The notes beneath the pieces were generated by a model that saw nothing but the letters and a program-made list of their open reading frames with translations, did no database searches and had not been told where the DNA came from. Positions 9,323 through 20,952 of a stretch of DNA of 64,000 nt are shown here, in pieces. This DNA is from Gammaproteobacteria bacterium (lineage in GTDB: Bacteria; Pseudomonadota; Gammaproteobacteria; VBWC01). The stretch spans positions 1 to 64,000 of the forward strand of contig VBWC01000023.1 in assembly GCA_006218035.1 (NCBI GenBank), in the 5' to 3' direction. Within the stretch, counting starts at the first letter, position 1. The number at the start of each line of letters is the position of its first letter. The position numbers were made by a program, and so were the translations under genes.

Positions 9323-9595
9323 TATCGGGAATTACCAAATTACGTGACGACACGTCGCGACCGTCATTCCGGGCCCCTGCCTTCGCAGGGGCAGGCTGCG
9401 CGTAGCGGACGAGCCCATGGATGGGCGAGGTACGAGTCCTGCCGGGAGCAAGGACCGAGACCACGTCCGGAACCAGTGGTCGAGACCCGGGATCCAGCGG
9501 TTGTGAATGGCAATGGATTCCCCGCGAAGTTTACACCCGGAGGGGGCGGGAATGACGTCCGTTGGACGTGTCATGCTTATAGGTAATTGTCGATA
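9323..9595. mobile_element. MITE family B, copy 1 (273 bp)
   Basis: Ends are TATCGGGAATTACCAAATTA on the left and ATAGGTAATTGTCGATA on the right, an inverted pair with matching cores (GAATTACC/GGTAATT). Both termini carry TA, consistent with a TA target duplication as in IS630/Tc1-mariner elements. The interior holds GTCATTCCGGG and GGGAATGAC palindromes but no gene. Confidence 0.7.
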
Positions 9596-9720
9596 GACAC
9601 CGGCGGTTTCTGCAAATTAACTTCACTCTGCCTTCGTTAAAACTGCTGCGGTTTCACTGTGCAACAAGTTGTTGCCCCATACATCCCTGATGGATGTATG
9701 GGGCAACGATGTTTCAGGTC

Positions 9721-10224
9721 CTATTGAAGGTCGGGGTAAACGAATGCGGGCAGGCTATTGAGCTGCTCTTTCCCCGCTGGATAAACCAAAATATCAATAT
9801 TCTTCTCGCGTTGCATCTTGAGGTTCTCAAAGGGTACTGCTATGAGTTTGTCGCGGAGACCAAGGAATCCGCCTACGGAAATGACAGCGCGGTATTCGGT
9901 AGCCTTTTGTGACGCACCTGCCTTCTCAAAAAAGGGGCCGTAGCTCTCGATTACTACGTCGTTTATAGTGCCAATTTTTTTGCCGTCGTGATTCTTTACG
10001 GTTGCGCCAATAAAATCGCTCATGCGCATAAAATAGACGCCCTCGTCCGGGAGAGAGTAAATTATCTGTTTCGCCAGACTGGGCACTTTCGCCATAGGTT
10101 CGTCACCCGCCGGGTGTTCCACAGGGGTGCCGCGCGTCGTCGCCGTATCCGCGTAAACAAACTGACCCGGTATGATAAGAAGAGCCAGGGATGCAAAACC
10201 GAGTGATATAAATGCGTTTTTCAT
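9721..10224 (-). CDS. Exported PRC-barrel domain protein
   Basis: The 167-residue protein starts at ATG 10224 behind AAGGAAGG. A signal peptide (MKNAFISLGFASLALLIIPG..VYA/DTA) is followed at about residues 68-150 by a PRC-barrel domain: RMSDFIGATVKNHDGKKIGT, INDVVIES, AVISVGGFLGLRDKLIAVPF. PRC-barrel proteins of this exported kind are common in environmental proteobacteria and of unclear role. It is transcribed alone. Confidence 0.8.
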   Translation of the reverse strand: MKNAFISLGFASLALLIIPGQFVYADTATTRGTPVEHPAGDEPMAKVPSLAKQIIYSLPDEGVYFMRMSDFIGATVKNHDGKKIGTINDVVIESYGPFFEKAGASQKATEYRAVISVGGFLGLRDKLIAVPFENLKMQREKNIDILVYPAGKEQLNSLPAFVYPDLQ

Positions 10225-10900
10225 GACATTATTCCTTCCTTGTGGTGAGTCAGTTTTTCAATTAAAAAACTTTCCGAGTTGCCTCTCGCAGCGTCCTTCC
10301 AGAGGTTGAGTAACGTTGTTTTCTGCGTCGATGTGATGGGTAAGGCTGCTTCCAGTGGTGTATTTTGAAGTAGTTCAATTTTTCTCTCTATGCGTTAGCG
10401 CACAGAGAGAGTCTTGATAAGGGGGTACTATCAGCGTGCGGGGTATTTCGCATCGGGGTTGTCCAGGAGGCGCAGGCAAAAACTTCCTTAATCGTTTCCT
10501 ATATCAATACACCGGAATAACATGCCAATTTGATCGCCGATAGCAAGCAGCAGCCTGAAGAAGAGAATAAACATGTTACTGAGTTGAGACGCGTCGGGTT
10601 TTTCAGACGCGCCACTCAAGGCGCGCTTTTTTAGAGTCATACTGCATCAGCCACTTGGCTATGTTAGCCCGATGTAATTCGCGGCCATAGCAAGGTGTAT
10701 CTTTAAGTGACGTGTCCGAAAAACCCGGGGAGGTTCTCTCTATGCCAACCTTAGTGCACGACTCAAAGTACTAAAATAGTGTGGGCATTAATTCGCTCGT
10801 TCGCTATTGCGGCAAAGGTCAAACATGTCTATGTTGATACTGGTGGCGTCCCTTTGTGCTCAGAAGCAATGCCACGTCCCTGATGATTTCACTCCACTGA
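10225..10900. other. Intergenic region, 0.7 kb
   Basis: It probably holds the promoter of the PRC-barrel gene at its left. No coding frame is recognised. A terminator-like hairpin sits at 10608-10632, and a degenerate IS3-type terminus (GTGTCCGAAAAACCCGGGGA, about 10711-10730) resembles the element end at 420. Confidence 0.5.
10608..10632 (+). terminator. Rho-independent terminator-like hairpin without an upstream gene
   Basis: CGCGCC-ACTCAA-GGCGCG forms a 6-bp stem followed by CTTTTTT on the plus strand. No plus-strand gene precedes it, so it may end an unannotated small RNA or be left over from a lost gene. Confidence 0.45.
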
Positions 10901-10951
10901 ACTTTCGTGCTTTCCAGATGGTGTTATAAACCGGATTCGGAGGTATATGAA

Positions 10952-11473
10952 ATGAAGAATGGATGGATTCTTGCAACATGTTTTGTAGCCTTTAATGTTA
11001 ATGCCGCAGCCAAGCCGGAGCACAATCCGCTTGCGCCGCGAGTGCCGCCGGACAAGATAGCCGCAGCCAAGGCCCTCAAATCCCCGGTTCCAGGAACACC
11101 GGAGAATATTGCGGCAGGGCAGGTGATGTTCACCACGAGCTCGACATGCTGGACCTGTCATGGCAAGGGAGGGAAGGGCGATGGTCCTGCAGGTCTGGCA
11201 ACGGCGGTCGGCCCGCGAAATTTTACGACCAAGGAATTTCACACTGCGCGCACCTGTGGCGAGATGTTCTGGGTGGCTGCTAACGGAACCCACGGAGATT
11301 TTTCCAAGGCGGGCGCGCCCAGTCATCCCGACGGATCGGGAATGGTCTCGTATCTTAAAGGCCATACTTCCGAACTCGGCCTGAGAACGACACCCTCCGT
11401 TGCCAGCGAAGAAGATCTCTGGAAAATCGTACTTTTCGAGAGAAGTCTGGGAGGGAATGTTGACTGTAATTAG
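10952..11473 (+). CDS. Exported c-type cytochrome, monohaem
   Basis: Start ATG 10952 is chosen because GGAGG (10939-10943) precedes it and a signal peptide follows directly (MKNGWILATCFVAFNVNAAA). The mature protein of about 150 residues has one haem-binding CWTCH near residue 56 with GKGGKGDGPAGLA after it, the form of small class I cytochromes. A later Met (GSGMVSYLKG) is a candidate axial ligand. It acts in periplasmic electron transfer; the partner is unknown. No redox gene flanks it. Confidence 0.85.
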   Translation: MKNGWILATCFVAFNVNAAAKPEHNPLAPRVPPDKIAAAKALKSPVPGTPENIAAGQVMFTTSSTCWTCHGKGGKGDGPAGLATAVGPRNFTTKEFHTARTCGEMFWVAANGTHGDFSKAGAPSHPDGSGMVSYLKGHTSELGLRTTPSVASEEDLWKIVLFERSLGGNVDCN

Positions 11474-11524
11474 CCCCGTCTGATCCGGACGGGTCGGTTA
11501 TTCACACACTTCAATAGGGCTCAT

Positions 11525-11550
11525 ATCGTGCGCGCCACGGCGCGCACGAT
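11525..11550 (+). terminator. Strong hairpin downstream of the cytochrome gene
   Basis: ATCGTGCGCGC and GCGCGCACGAT pair over 11 bp around a 4-base loop. No clear T-run follows. The position about 50 bases after the cytochrome stop suggests termination or mRNA protection. A weaker hairpin (CCCGTC/GACGGG) precedes it at about 11476-11495. Confidence 0.5.
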
Positions 11551-11671
11551 TGGGGCGATCGTTGATACGCCCTTAATTACCGCTTTCGCTTTGCTACGCA
11601 TCTACTCGTTCTTCCACGCTGTTATGCGGCCTTGGCACCCGGGGGCCGATGCATTGGTGTTGCGGTGAAGG

Positions 11672-11899
11672 TCATGGGCAACATTTAGAATTGGTGCCTC
11701 TGTTTCTCCGCTGTGTCTGCACCGGTGGACACGGCACGTCACCCCAGGAACAAAACACGCAGCAGTCGCCAGTCTTCGGACGCAGCAATTCGCCGCAGCG
11801 CTTGCATTCATAGTAAAACTGGCACGCGTCGGTTGGCATGGTCTCAGTGGCCGGGTGACCGCAACACGGGCAGGTCAGTGTCGATTCCAGTATCAGCAT
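11672..11899 (-). CDS. GDCC-motif cysteine-rich protein of mer-type loci
   Basis: Start ATG 11899 overlaps the end of the MerF gene, giving a 75-residue protein. It has CPCCGHPATE near the N terminus, a second knuckle CKRCGELL and the diagnostic GDCCVFCSWGDVPCPPVQ. Proteins of this type accompany mercury-resistance genes and probably bind metal. The overlap with merF supports co-translation. The extreme C terminus (QRRNRGTNSKCCP) adds another Cys pair. Confidence 0.8.
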   Translation of the reverse strand: MLILESTLTCPCCGHPATETMPTDACQFYYECKRCGELLRPKTGDCCVFCSWGDVPCPPVQTQRRNRGTNSKCCP

Positions 11900-12093
11900 G
11901 GCGTTTCCTTCCGGGTAAATCCGTACGCGGTGAGTCCGGCAAAGAATATCAGTGCCGGCAGCAGCACGACGTCCGCCGCCCACAGCCAGGCGGATACGCC
12001 GAGCGTACCCGCCAGTATTACAAGTGCCGGCGTGAAGCAGCAGACGGAAGCAAGCGCAGTACCGCTGATGCCGATGAGGGTTTTATTTGTCAT
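11893..12093 (-). CDS. merF: MerF-like mercury transport protein, short form
   Basis: The 66-residue protein has two membrane segments and the first-helix cysteine pair (ALASVCCFTPALVILAGTLG), then ADVVLLPALIFFAGLTAYGF, matching MerF. MerF (about 80 residues) takes mercuric ions across the inner membrane, passing them between two Cys pairs. Here the C terminus stops at RKETPC, so the second pair is reduced to one Cys. The gene lies downstream of a MerR-type promoter now separated from it by a MITE, with the GDCC-motif gene overlapping its end. Confidence 0.8.
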   Translation of the reverse strand: MTNKTLIGISGTALASVCCFTPALVILAGTLGVSAWLWAADVVLLPALIFFAGLTAYGFTRKETPC

Positions 12094-12111
12094 CCGATCT
12101 GCCGGGCTAAC

Positions 12112-12291
12112 TATTGAGCATTACCAAATGACGTGACAACACATCGCGACCGTCATTCCGGGCCCCTGCCTTCGCAGGGCGGTTGTGAGTGCGCTGGATT
12201 CCTCGGCGGCGCCCCTCCTGCCTCCATGCAGTCGCGCTTTCGCGGGAATGACAGCCGTTGGACGTGTCACGCTTATAGGTAATTCTCGATA
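12112..12291. mobile_element. MITE family B, copy 2 (about 180 bp)
   Basis: The left end TATTGAGCATTACCAAATGA and right end ATAGGTAATTCTCGATA are inverted partners, with TA at each end. The interior is GTCATTCCGGGCCC...GGGAATGAC. It sits between the MerR-type promoter and merF and removes all but about 20 codons of the gene that originally followed the promoter. Confidence 0.75.
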
Positions 12292-12351
12292 ATTCGCGGC
12301 GTAGACCTGGACCGCTGCCAGTGTGTCGGTAGCTGCTGTTGTAAACGTCAT
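12292..12351 (-). pseudogene. Truncated first gene of a mer-type operon
   Basis: Minus-strand start ATG 12351 (or 12357) lies behind AGGAGAA and reads MTFTTAATDTLAAVQVYAAN before entering the MITE. The promoter and ribosome site are intact but the gene is cut. A counterpart start with the same upstream layout lies at the second merR locus near 15220. Confidence 0.5.
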
Positions 12352-12371
12352 CACCATTCTCCTGAATGGAC

Positions 12372-12412
12372 AGAAGGCCTATGCTACGACCTCCAGTGGC
12401 TGGAGGTGCAAG
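12372..12412 (-). promoter_or_regulatory. MerR-type promoter/operator
   Basis: On the minus strand TTGCAC and TAGCAT are separated by 19 bp, the long spacer MerR-family activators require. The spacer holds the dyad ACCTCCAGCCACTGGAGGT. It would drive the truncated gene, merF and the GDCC gene, and lies directly before the divergent merR start at 12421. Confidence 0.75.
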
Positions 12413-12420
12413 AGGACGTC

Positions 12421-12831
12421 ATGAAAAATTCCGTTGTCGAATTCACGATAGGCGAGCTGGCCGGTGAAGCGGACTGCAAGGTCCAGACGATTCGTTTCTA
12501 CGAGCAGATCGGCATACTGCCGAACGCGCAACGCACCGACGGGGGGCACCGGGTCTACGGCCGCGAGGACCTGCGGCGGCTGCATTTCGTGCGGCGCTGC
12601 CGCGGCCTCGGCTTTTCGCTCGACCAGATACGCGTGCTGTTGACCCTCGTCGACGGCGGCGCGTATACCTGCGGCGAGGTGCTGGCGCTGACGCTTGAGC
12701 ATCTGGCGGAGATTCAGGCAAAGCTCGCCGATCTCAAACGCATGGAGCAGGCGCTGGAGGATATGGCGGCGCAGTGCAAGGGTGGCACGATACCCGCATG
12801 CCCGGTGATCGACGTGCTGCTCGACGCGTGA
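12421..12831 (+). CDS. merR: MerR-family metal-responsive regulator, copy 1
   Basis: Start ATG 12421 is preferred over GTG 12406, which lies inside the operator. The 136-residue protein has the MerR helix-turn-helix (CKVQTIRFYEQIGILP, then RVYGREDLRRLHFVRRCRGL) and a dimerisation helix with Cys positions YTCGEV, AQCKGG and PACPVI. The first two Cys are 35 residues apart, as in mercuric MerR; the last gap is 8 rather than 9. Divergent from a MerR promoter with merF downstream, it is probably mercury-responsive. The 15290 gene is a close paralogue. Confidence 0.85.
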   Translation: MKNSVVEFTIGELAGEADCKVQTIRFYEQIGILPNAQRTDGGHRVYGREDLRRLHFVRRCRGLGFSLDQIRVLLTLVDGGAYTCGEVLALTLEHLAEIQAKLADLKRMEQALEDMAAQCKGGTIPACPVIDVLLDA

Positions 12832-12867
12832 GGCAGGCAACAGGCGCATGTAACATCCCCTGCCGGC

Positions 12868-13086
12868 ATGAAGACGAAGCAATCGAACCATGAGTTATAT
12901 AAAGAGCTGCTGAGTGCCGTCGCGATTGCACTTACATTTTTGGCATTCTTCCCCTACATAAAAAACCACCAGGCCGGCGCGCCGCTGCTGTATTACCGCG
13001 ATCACCCTGATGCGATTCCCTCGGACAATCTGCTGGCGCGCCCGCGCTACACGGCCGGTCCGGACGGTCCGGTGCTGCCGGCCTAG
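12868..13086 (+). pseudogene. Chimeric short ORF with a PQ-loop-like N-terminal fragment
   Basis: The 72-codon frame begins MKTKQSNHELYKELLSAVAI and contains SAVAIALTFLAFFPYIK, resembling the first membrane helix of small PQ-loop/SemiSWEET-like proteins. After residue 34 the sequence becomes non-membrane (DHPDAIPSDNLLARPRY). It looks like a gene start fused to unrelated sequence. It could instead be a genuine small single-span protein. Confidence 0.35.
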
Positions 13087-13280
13087 GCGCCGCGCGGCGT
13101 TAATGCGACGGTAAACGCCGCCATGCCCTGGCGCAGTGCCGTCAACAGCCCGCTTTTCCGGATGATCCCGTTGCGCCCCGGACCGGTAAAATCTGCGGAT
13201 ATGAGCGTTGGTTAACCGGTTATTGGTAAAACAGTAATGGCGCTAGGCGGTGGCGGCTCCAGCGCCCGGACGGCATGCTG

Positions 13281-14015
13281 TCAGTTTGTTCCGCGACTGG
13301 ACCCCGATCCCGCGTGGTGGTCGGTGGCCCTGGCCAGCTCGGCGGGCTTGATCAGCGTGAGGTGGCCGCGATGTACGCTGATGAGTCCGGCGTTTGCCCA
13401 ATGGCGCAGCTGGGCGGTGACGACATCGCTCGGCACGCCGGCGATCCTGCCGAGCTCGCGATCATCGAACGGCACATCGATACGCAGACCGTTGCGGATG
13501 TTCTTGCCGTAAGCGCCGGCGATGTTACGCAGCGTCTCTGCCAGGCGCGACGCTACATCGGCGTATAGCGCATCCTTGAGCAGATCGTCGGTCGCACGCA
13601 ACCGTTTCGACATGACCGCCAGCAGTTGAATCGCGACGCGCGGATGGATTAACAAGAAAGCCTTGAATGCGTCCCGGTCGATCAGCAGAAACCGGCACGG
13701 TTCGCAGGTGACTACCGATGCGGTGCGGGGTTGCTCGTCAAACAGCGCGATTTCACCGAAGGCCTCGCCGGCGGTCAATTCGCCGACGGCGATTTCCTCG
13801 TCATCGGCCAGCCGTATCCGTATGCTGACCCTGCCGCTGACGATGATGTACATATCGCGGCCGGGATCGCCCTGCCGCAGCACTGTCTGTCCGGTAGTAA
13901 CGGACTTGTGCCGGGTAGTGACGACGAGATCGTTCAGATCCTCCGGCGCCAGTCCTTCAAACAGTGGATTGGCGCCCAGGAACATGCGCTTGTCTACGAG
14001 CGGCCGCATGGTCAT
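13281..14015 (-). CDS. Crp/Fnr-family transcriptional regulator
   Basis: The 244-residue protein starts at ATG 14015. Residues about 18-135 form a cyclic-nucleotide-binding fold (LFEGLAPEDLNDLVV, VLRQGDPGRDMYIIVSGRVS, GEAFGEIALFDEQPRTASVV). A Crp-type winged helix follows at about 160-225 (DRELGRIAGVPSDVVTAQLR, HWANAGLISVHRGHLTL). The GE.ALFD...RTASV phosphate-binding cassette is well kept, so cAMP or a similar nucleotide may bind. No Cys cluster for an Fe-S sensor is seen. Targets are unknown. Confidence 0.85.
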   Translation of the reverse strand: MTMRPLVDKRMFLGANPLFEGLAPEDLNDLVVTTRHKSVTTGQTVLRQGDPGRDMYIIVSGRVSIRIRLADDEEIAVGELTAGEAFGEIALFDEQPRTASVVTCEPCRFLLIDRDAFKAFLLIHPRVAIQLLAVMSKRLRATDDLLKDALYADVASRLAETLRNIAGAYGKNIRNGLRIDVPFDDRELGRIAGVPSDVVTAQLRHWANAGLISVHRGHLTLIKPAELARATDHHAGSGSSRGTN

Positions 14016-14337
14016 GGTAGATCCTCGTCAGCGCAGTGGCGGACAAAGCGTGTCGACCGGCAGTTACGATTGATGTTACCGCCATTGTTTCCCAAAGCCG
14101 GCGTCGTTGCAAATGCCAGGCTTGGTGTCGATGCCTGTCCGGGCGATGTATGCCCCGACAACTGGCGCCAATACCGATGAACCCACACGCAGGATACGGC
14201 CGGAGCTGGTGGTACATTATCACGCCGCGCCGAAGAAGCGGCGCTTGTCATGATCACGATTTCGGTTGATGCGGAAGGGACTCCCGGCCGTTCGGCACAG
14301 GGATGTGCCATTTTTACGCTATGGACCTGACCGCTGT
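14016..14337. other. Intergenic region, no gene seen
   Basis: About 320 bases between two minus-strand genes. It should contain the promoter of the Crp/Fnr gene. I see no convincing coding frame or repeat. Confidence 0.4.
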
Positions 14338-15090
14338 CTACGCCTCGCGCTTGACGACCAGCCCCTGGCCGGTCGGCAGTTCGAGTATGGAATAATCGCG
14401 CGCGTCCATGAACGCGTTTTCCTGGTCCTTCTGCGCGCGATACGCCTGCCAGCCATAGTCATCGAAAATGATCATGCCGCCGGGCACGACACGCTCAAAC
14501 AACACCTCCAGTGCGCCGATCTCGGCCGTGGCGGAGTTCATGTCGATATGCAGAAAGGCGATCTGGTCCGGCACTTCCTGTACGCTGAAGACATCCGGCA
14601 CCCGGCCCTTGATGACGCGTACATTCGGGTGCGGCCGGAACCGCTCGCATACCTGTTCGTAGAGATCCGCTTCCTTGTATGAATCCTTGTCGACCGGCGA
14701 GCCCTCGAGATGGTCCACCGGAATGCCTTCAAAGGTGTCGTACAGGTAATAGCTGCGGCTCGCCTGCGCCGTCGAGAAATCGAGGTAGTCGGTCAGTACG
14801 GCGCTGCAAAATCCCTTGTATACGCCGCATTCGACAAAGCTTCCCGGCAACCGGCTGCAATGCCGCCCGGCCCAGGCCAGTGTATGCAGACGCCACAACA
14901 GGCTGCGCTCCTGCCGGTTCCGGACATTCTTGTTGTACGCAGCCATGAATTTCTGGTCATCCAGAAACGCCATGCAGCGCCCGACAGTGATCAGGTGATC
15001 GCCGGCAAAGATGCGCGGATACAACTTGTTGATGGTATCCAGCGCCTGGTCGAGAAGTTTGAGTTCGTCGTTGTTCAGGCCGTAAAACAT
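14338..15090 (-). CDS. TylF/MycF-like class I methyltransferase
   Basis: The 250-residue protein starts at ATG 15090. The fold is marked by SFVECGVYKGFCSAVLTDYL (motif I, about residues 84-103), YLYDTFEGIP, and the metal-site segment FLHIDMNSATAEIGALEVLF followed by GGMIIFDDYGW, which together define TylF/MacrocinOMT-type enzymes. Such enzymes O-methylate sugars using SAM and usually a divalent metal held by the Asp residues. No sugar-biosynthesis genes flank it, so the acceptor is unknown. Confidence 0.8.
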   Translation of the reverse strand: MFYGLNNDELKLLDQALDTINKLYPRIFAGDHLITVGRCMAFLDDQKFMAAYNKNVRNRQERSLLWRLHTLAWAGRHCSRLPGSFVECGVYKGFCSAVLTDYLDFSTAQASRSYYLYDTFEGIPVDHLEGSPVDKDSYKEADLYEQVCERFRPHPNVRVIKGRVPDVFSVQEVPDQIAFLHIDMNSATAEIGALEVLFERVVPGGMIIFDDYGWQAYRAQKDQENAFMDARDYSILELPTGQGLVVKREA

Positions 15091-15235
15091 GCGTGGTGTC
15101 CTGCTGTTGTGCCGGCGCCTCGGCCAGCGTTGCCATGGCGTGGATAGTAACGCATCGGCGCGAGGGCGTCGCCGTCAGGAGGGCGAAAGGCGAGCGCGCG
15201 GTTGCGGCCACGAACGCCATCACCTTCTCCTGACC

Positions 15236-15276
15236 ACCCGAACGTCTATGCTAGGTTTCTGATAGTCACTGGAGGT
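15236..15276 (-). promoter_or_regulatory. Second MerR-type operator with lost target
   Basis: The minus strand reads TTGCACCTCCAGTGACTATC and then TAGCAT, matching the -35 and -10 at 12372-12412 with altered dyad symmetry and a 21-bp gap. Downstream an AGGAGAAGGTG-ATG start is conserved at about 15220, but no recognisable gene follows, so the regulated gene has been lost. Confidence 0.6.
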
Positions 15277-15289
15277 GCAACCAGGTGTT

Positions 15290-15700
15290 ATGAGTAAATC
15301 CGTAGTTGAATTCACGGCTGACGAACTCGCCGCCGAAGCAGACTGCAAGGTGCAGACGATCCGTTTTTATGAACAGATCGGCATACTGCCGGACTCGCAA
15401 CGCACCGGCGGCGGGCACCGCGTTTATGGGCCGCAGGACTTGCGGCGTCTGAATTTTGTGCGGCGTTGCCGAGGGCTCGGGTTTTCGCTCGATCAGATAC
15501 GGGTGTTGTTGACGCTGGTCGACGGTGGTCAATACACCTGTGGCGAGGTGCAGGCGCTGACACTGGAGCACCTGGCGGAGGTCCAGGCGAAAATCGCCAA
15601 TCTCGCCCGTATCGAAAAGACCCTGGTGGACATGGCGGCGCAGTGCAAGGGCGGAGTGATCCCTGCGTGCCCGGTGATCGAGGTGTTGCTCGGCGCCTGA
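15290..15700 (+). CDS. merR: MerR-family metal-responsive regulator, copy 2
   Basis: Start ATG 15290 gives a 136-residue protein nearly collinear with the 12421 regulator: FEQIGILP-type HTH (CKVQTIRFYEQIGILPDSQR), the same three Cys positions (YTCGEV, AQCKGG, PACPVI) and identical length. Differences are scattered substitutions. The operator and the ribosome site of the divergent gene are also duplicated. It probably senses the same or a related soft metal. Its own adjacent target is gone, so it would now act in trans or on its own promoter. Confidence 0.85.
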   Translation: MSKSVVEFTADELAAEADCKVQTIRFYEQIGILPDSQRTGGGHRVYGPQDLRRLNFVRRCRGLGFSLDQIRVLLTLVDGGQYTCGEVQALTLEHLAEVQAKIANLARIEKTLVDMAAQCKGGVIPACPVIEVLLGA

Positions 15701-15803
15701 ATCCGGTGACTGCCATGACGGAGCTGCCTTGCCGGCGTTAATTTGATTCGATAATAACCGCGGCCGCGACGGCGATAGCTGGCAGGCGGAGCATTTCGTC
15801 GTA

Positions 15804-16523
15804 TTGCACGATGAGCTCAACGGCTGGCCAACGCCGCACGGTAACGGCGCCTATCCGAATGACGGCCGCGAGCTGGCCGGCATCCCCGACTCCGCCGATT
15901 TTACCTTTCGCGACACGTTTGCCGACGGCCTGGTGATCCGCAGCCCGCCCAACCAGCTGGAACTGGTGATACAGCCGATCGACCATACGCTGACGACGGC
16001 GAAGGGCCTTAGCCGCTTTAGCCTCGGTACCGCATCGGCGACGCTGGTATGGAACGGCCGGCGCCTCGAGGGCCGCGTCATCCGCGAATATCTGTTTCTG
16101 CCGGCGTTCAACCGCTTGACGCGCAAGTACGCCGGTGTCTTCGATAACTTCCATGGTGTTTACGCGCTGGCCGGCGATGCCGGTGATTTCTACTTCCACG
16201 ATCAGCAGGGGGACTTGCTAGGCGAGTTGACCGGCAACCGTCTCGGCTTCATCGTCAAGGACGGCAGCTTGTCCCCGCTGGAGGATTCCGAGATAGCGGT
16301 GCCCCGCGCGACGCAGGCGTTTGGTTTCTATCGCTGGCCGCTGGCTTGGGCCGGCACGTTTACCGCCGGCGACCAGCGTTATCAATTCGAGCTGGCGCTG
16401 GAGCAGAAACACAATATCGCCAACTGGGCGCTGGGCGGCTTCGCCATGGGCGTCGTCACGGGCCAGCTGACGACGGATGGCGCAACCCTGCCGGTGTACG
16501 GCCTCGGCGAACTGATCATCTGA
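15804..16523 (+). CDS. Uncharacterised beta-rich protein, 5' end uncertain
   Basis: The frame is open from 15747 and reads DNNRGRDGDSWQAEHFVVLH before the first possible start, TTG 15804, so either TTG is used behind GGCGGAG (15785-15791) or the true N terminus has been lost. The 239 residues are rich in alternating beta patterns (GVYALAGDAGDFYFHDQQGD, FTAGDQRYQFELALEQKHNI) with no signal peptide or membrane segment. I do not recognise the family. It faces the czc operon tail to tail. Confidence 0.55.
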   Translation: MHDELNGWPTPHGNGAYPNDGRELAGIPDSADFTFRDTFADGLVIRSPPNQLELVIQPIDHTLTTAKGLSRFSLGTASATLVWNGRRLEGRVIREYLFLPAFNRLTRKYAGVFDNFHGVYALAGDAGDFYFHDQQGDLLGELTGNRLGFIVKDGSLSPLEDSEIAVPRATQAFGFYRWPLAWAGTFTAGDQRYQFELALEQKHNIANWALGGFAMGVVTGQLTTDGATLPVYGLGELII

Positions 16524-16563
16524 TCGGACAAGTTTTGCGGCGTCGCCCTGTCACCGCCGGCGA

Positions 16564-19695
<3,132 letters not shown>

Positions 19696-20952
19696 TCAGT
19701 GGTCGTGCGCCGCGCCGGCTTTTTCAATATCGGCCTTGATGACATAACTGTTGTTGCTGACATACCGGGTGCCGGGCTCCAGTCCGCCGAGCACCTCGAC
19801 CCGGTCACCATCCTGCCGGCCGATTTCCAGCATGCGCACTTCGTATTCGTCGCCGATCTGCGCGTAGACCACGGTGAAATCGCGGAACGCCTGCAGGCCG
19901 CTGCGCTGCACGGCCAGCGGCACCTGGTGTGTCGCCACAGTCACCTGCGCCGTCACATAGGTGCCAGGCGGCCACTGCCCGCCGCTGTTGTCCAGTACCG
20001 CGCGCGCGGTTACCGCCTGATTGCTGTGCGCCAGCACGTTCACCCGGGCAATACGGCCGGTGGCCGCCGGACCGCCGCTGGCCGCGGCCAGCGTGACGGG
20101 CTGGCCGGCGCGCACCCGGGCGCGATCGGCGGGAAACACCTGGAGATCGGCCCATACCGATGAGACGTCGGTGATGGTGAACAGCGCTCGCCCGCCAGTA
20201 ACTTCGCCCGGGTTGGCCTCGCGTCGCGTGATGACGCCGCTGATCGGCGCGTCGATGGTGTAGGTCTTGAGACTTTCGTTGCTCTCGACCGTCGCCAGCG
20301 GCTGACCCTTGTGGACCGTGTCGCCCAGCGACGGATGCACCGACTGGATCACGCCGTCGAAGCGCGCGCTGACCTCGCGGACACGCTCGGCGTTGGCCTC
20401 GATGCGGCCAAACACCGTGATGGTTTCCCGCAGGGTGGCAGGTCCCGCAATCGCCGTCTCGACGCCAAGCGCGCCGGCGACCTTGGCGCTGATGGTAGTG
20501 CGTCCCTCGAAGTTGTCATATTCCCAGCGATGGGTGTTGCCGTCGTGGCTTGCCTCGATGCTCACGACGAACGAATGCGGTTCGTCGATCACCGTATCGC
20601 CGCGCAGGAAATCGCCCTCCGGCCGGAAGCCGATGGCGTCGACGCGATCGCCGAGTCGCGTCAGCGTGATGTGCAGGCTTGCGTCATCCGGTTTGACGGC
20701 CCGGCCGCGTTCGGTCAGCCAAGCGCGAAACTCCGGCGGCACGCCGGTTTCGAATATCGCCAGTTCGAGCGTGAAGTTGCCGTCGCTCAGCAAGCGCCCG
20801 CCATGCGGGCCTTTAACCGGCTCGGCCGCCGTGCCCGGCCCAGCACTCGCCGACGAGCGTGAATCGGCGGGATCGCCGCCGCAGCCGCTGAACAAGACGG
20901 CCAGCAGCACCAGGGGAAATAACCGTGATCGTGTGTCCATTGCGTGCCTCAA
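19696..20952 (-). CDS. czcB: CzcB-type periplasmic adaptor (lipoprotein)
   Basis: The frame gives 418 residues from 20952 (MRHAMDTRSR; a start at the second Met, 20940, is equally possible). The N terminus has a lipobox-like LFSGC. A CzcB-specific N-terminal domain (KGPHGGRLLSDGNFTLELAI) is followed by a lipoyl/barrel-sandwich region (VREVSARFDGVIQSVHPSLG, SPISGVITR-like DAPISGVITRREANPGEV), beta-barrel and membrane-proximal domains. It ends in AAHDH, a potential metal ligand. It bridges CzcA and CzcC. Its start overlaps the end of the czcC frame by four bases, indicating coupling. Confidence 0.9.
   Translation of the reverse strand: MRHAMDTRSRLFPLVLLAVLFSGCGGDPADSRSSASAGPGTAAEPVKGPHGGRLLSDGNFTLELAIFETGVPPEFRAWLTERGRAVKPDDASLHITLTRLGDRVDAIGFRPEGDFLRGDTVIDEPHSFVVSIEASHDGNTHRWEYDNFEGRTTISAKVAGALGVETAIAGPATLRETITVFGRIEANAERVREVSARFDGVIQSVHPSLGDTVHKGQPLATVESNESLKTYTIDAPISGVITRREANPGEVTGGRALFTITDVSSVWADLQVFPADRARVRAGQPVTLAAASGGPAATGRIARVNVLAHSNQAVTARAVLDNSGGQWPPGTYVTAQVTVATHQVPLAVQRSGLQAFRDFTVVYAQIGDEYEVRMLEIGRQDGDRVEVLGGLEPGTRYVSNNSYVIKADIEKAGAAHDH

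Noticed and set aside
15236-15276. Second MerR-type promoter as fully functional
   Set aside because: The spacing between the apparent -35 and -10 is 21 rather than 19 bp and no gene follows, so I list it as an operator relic only.
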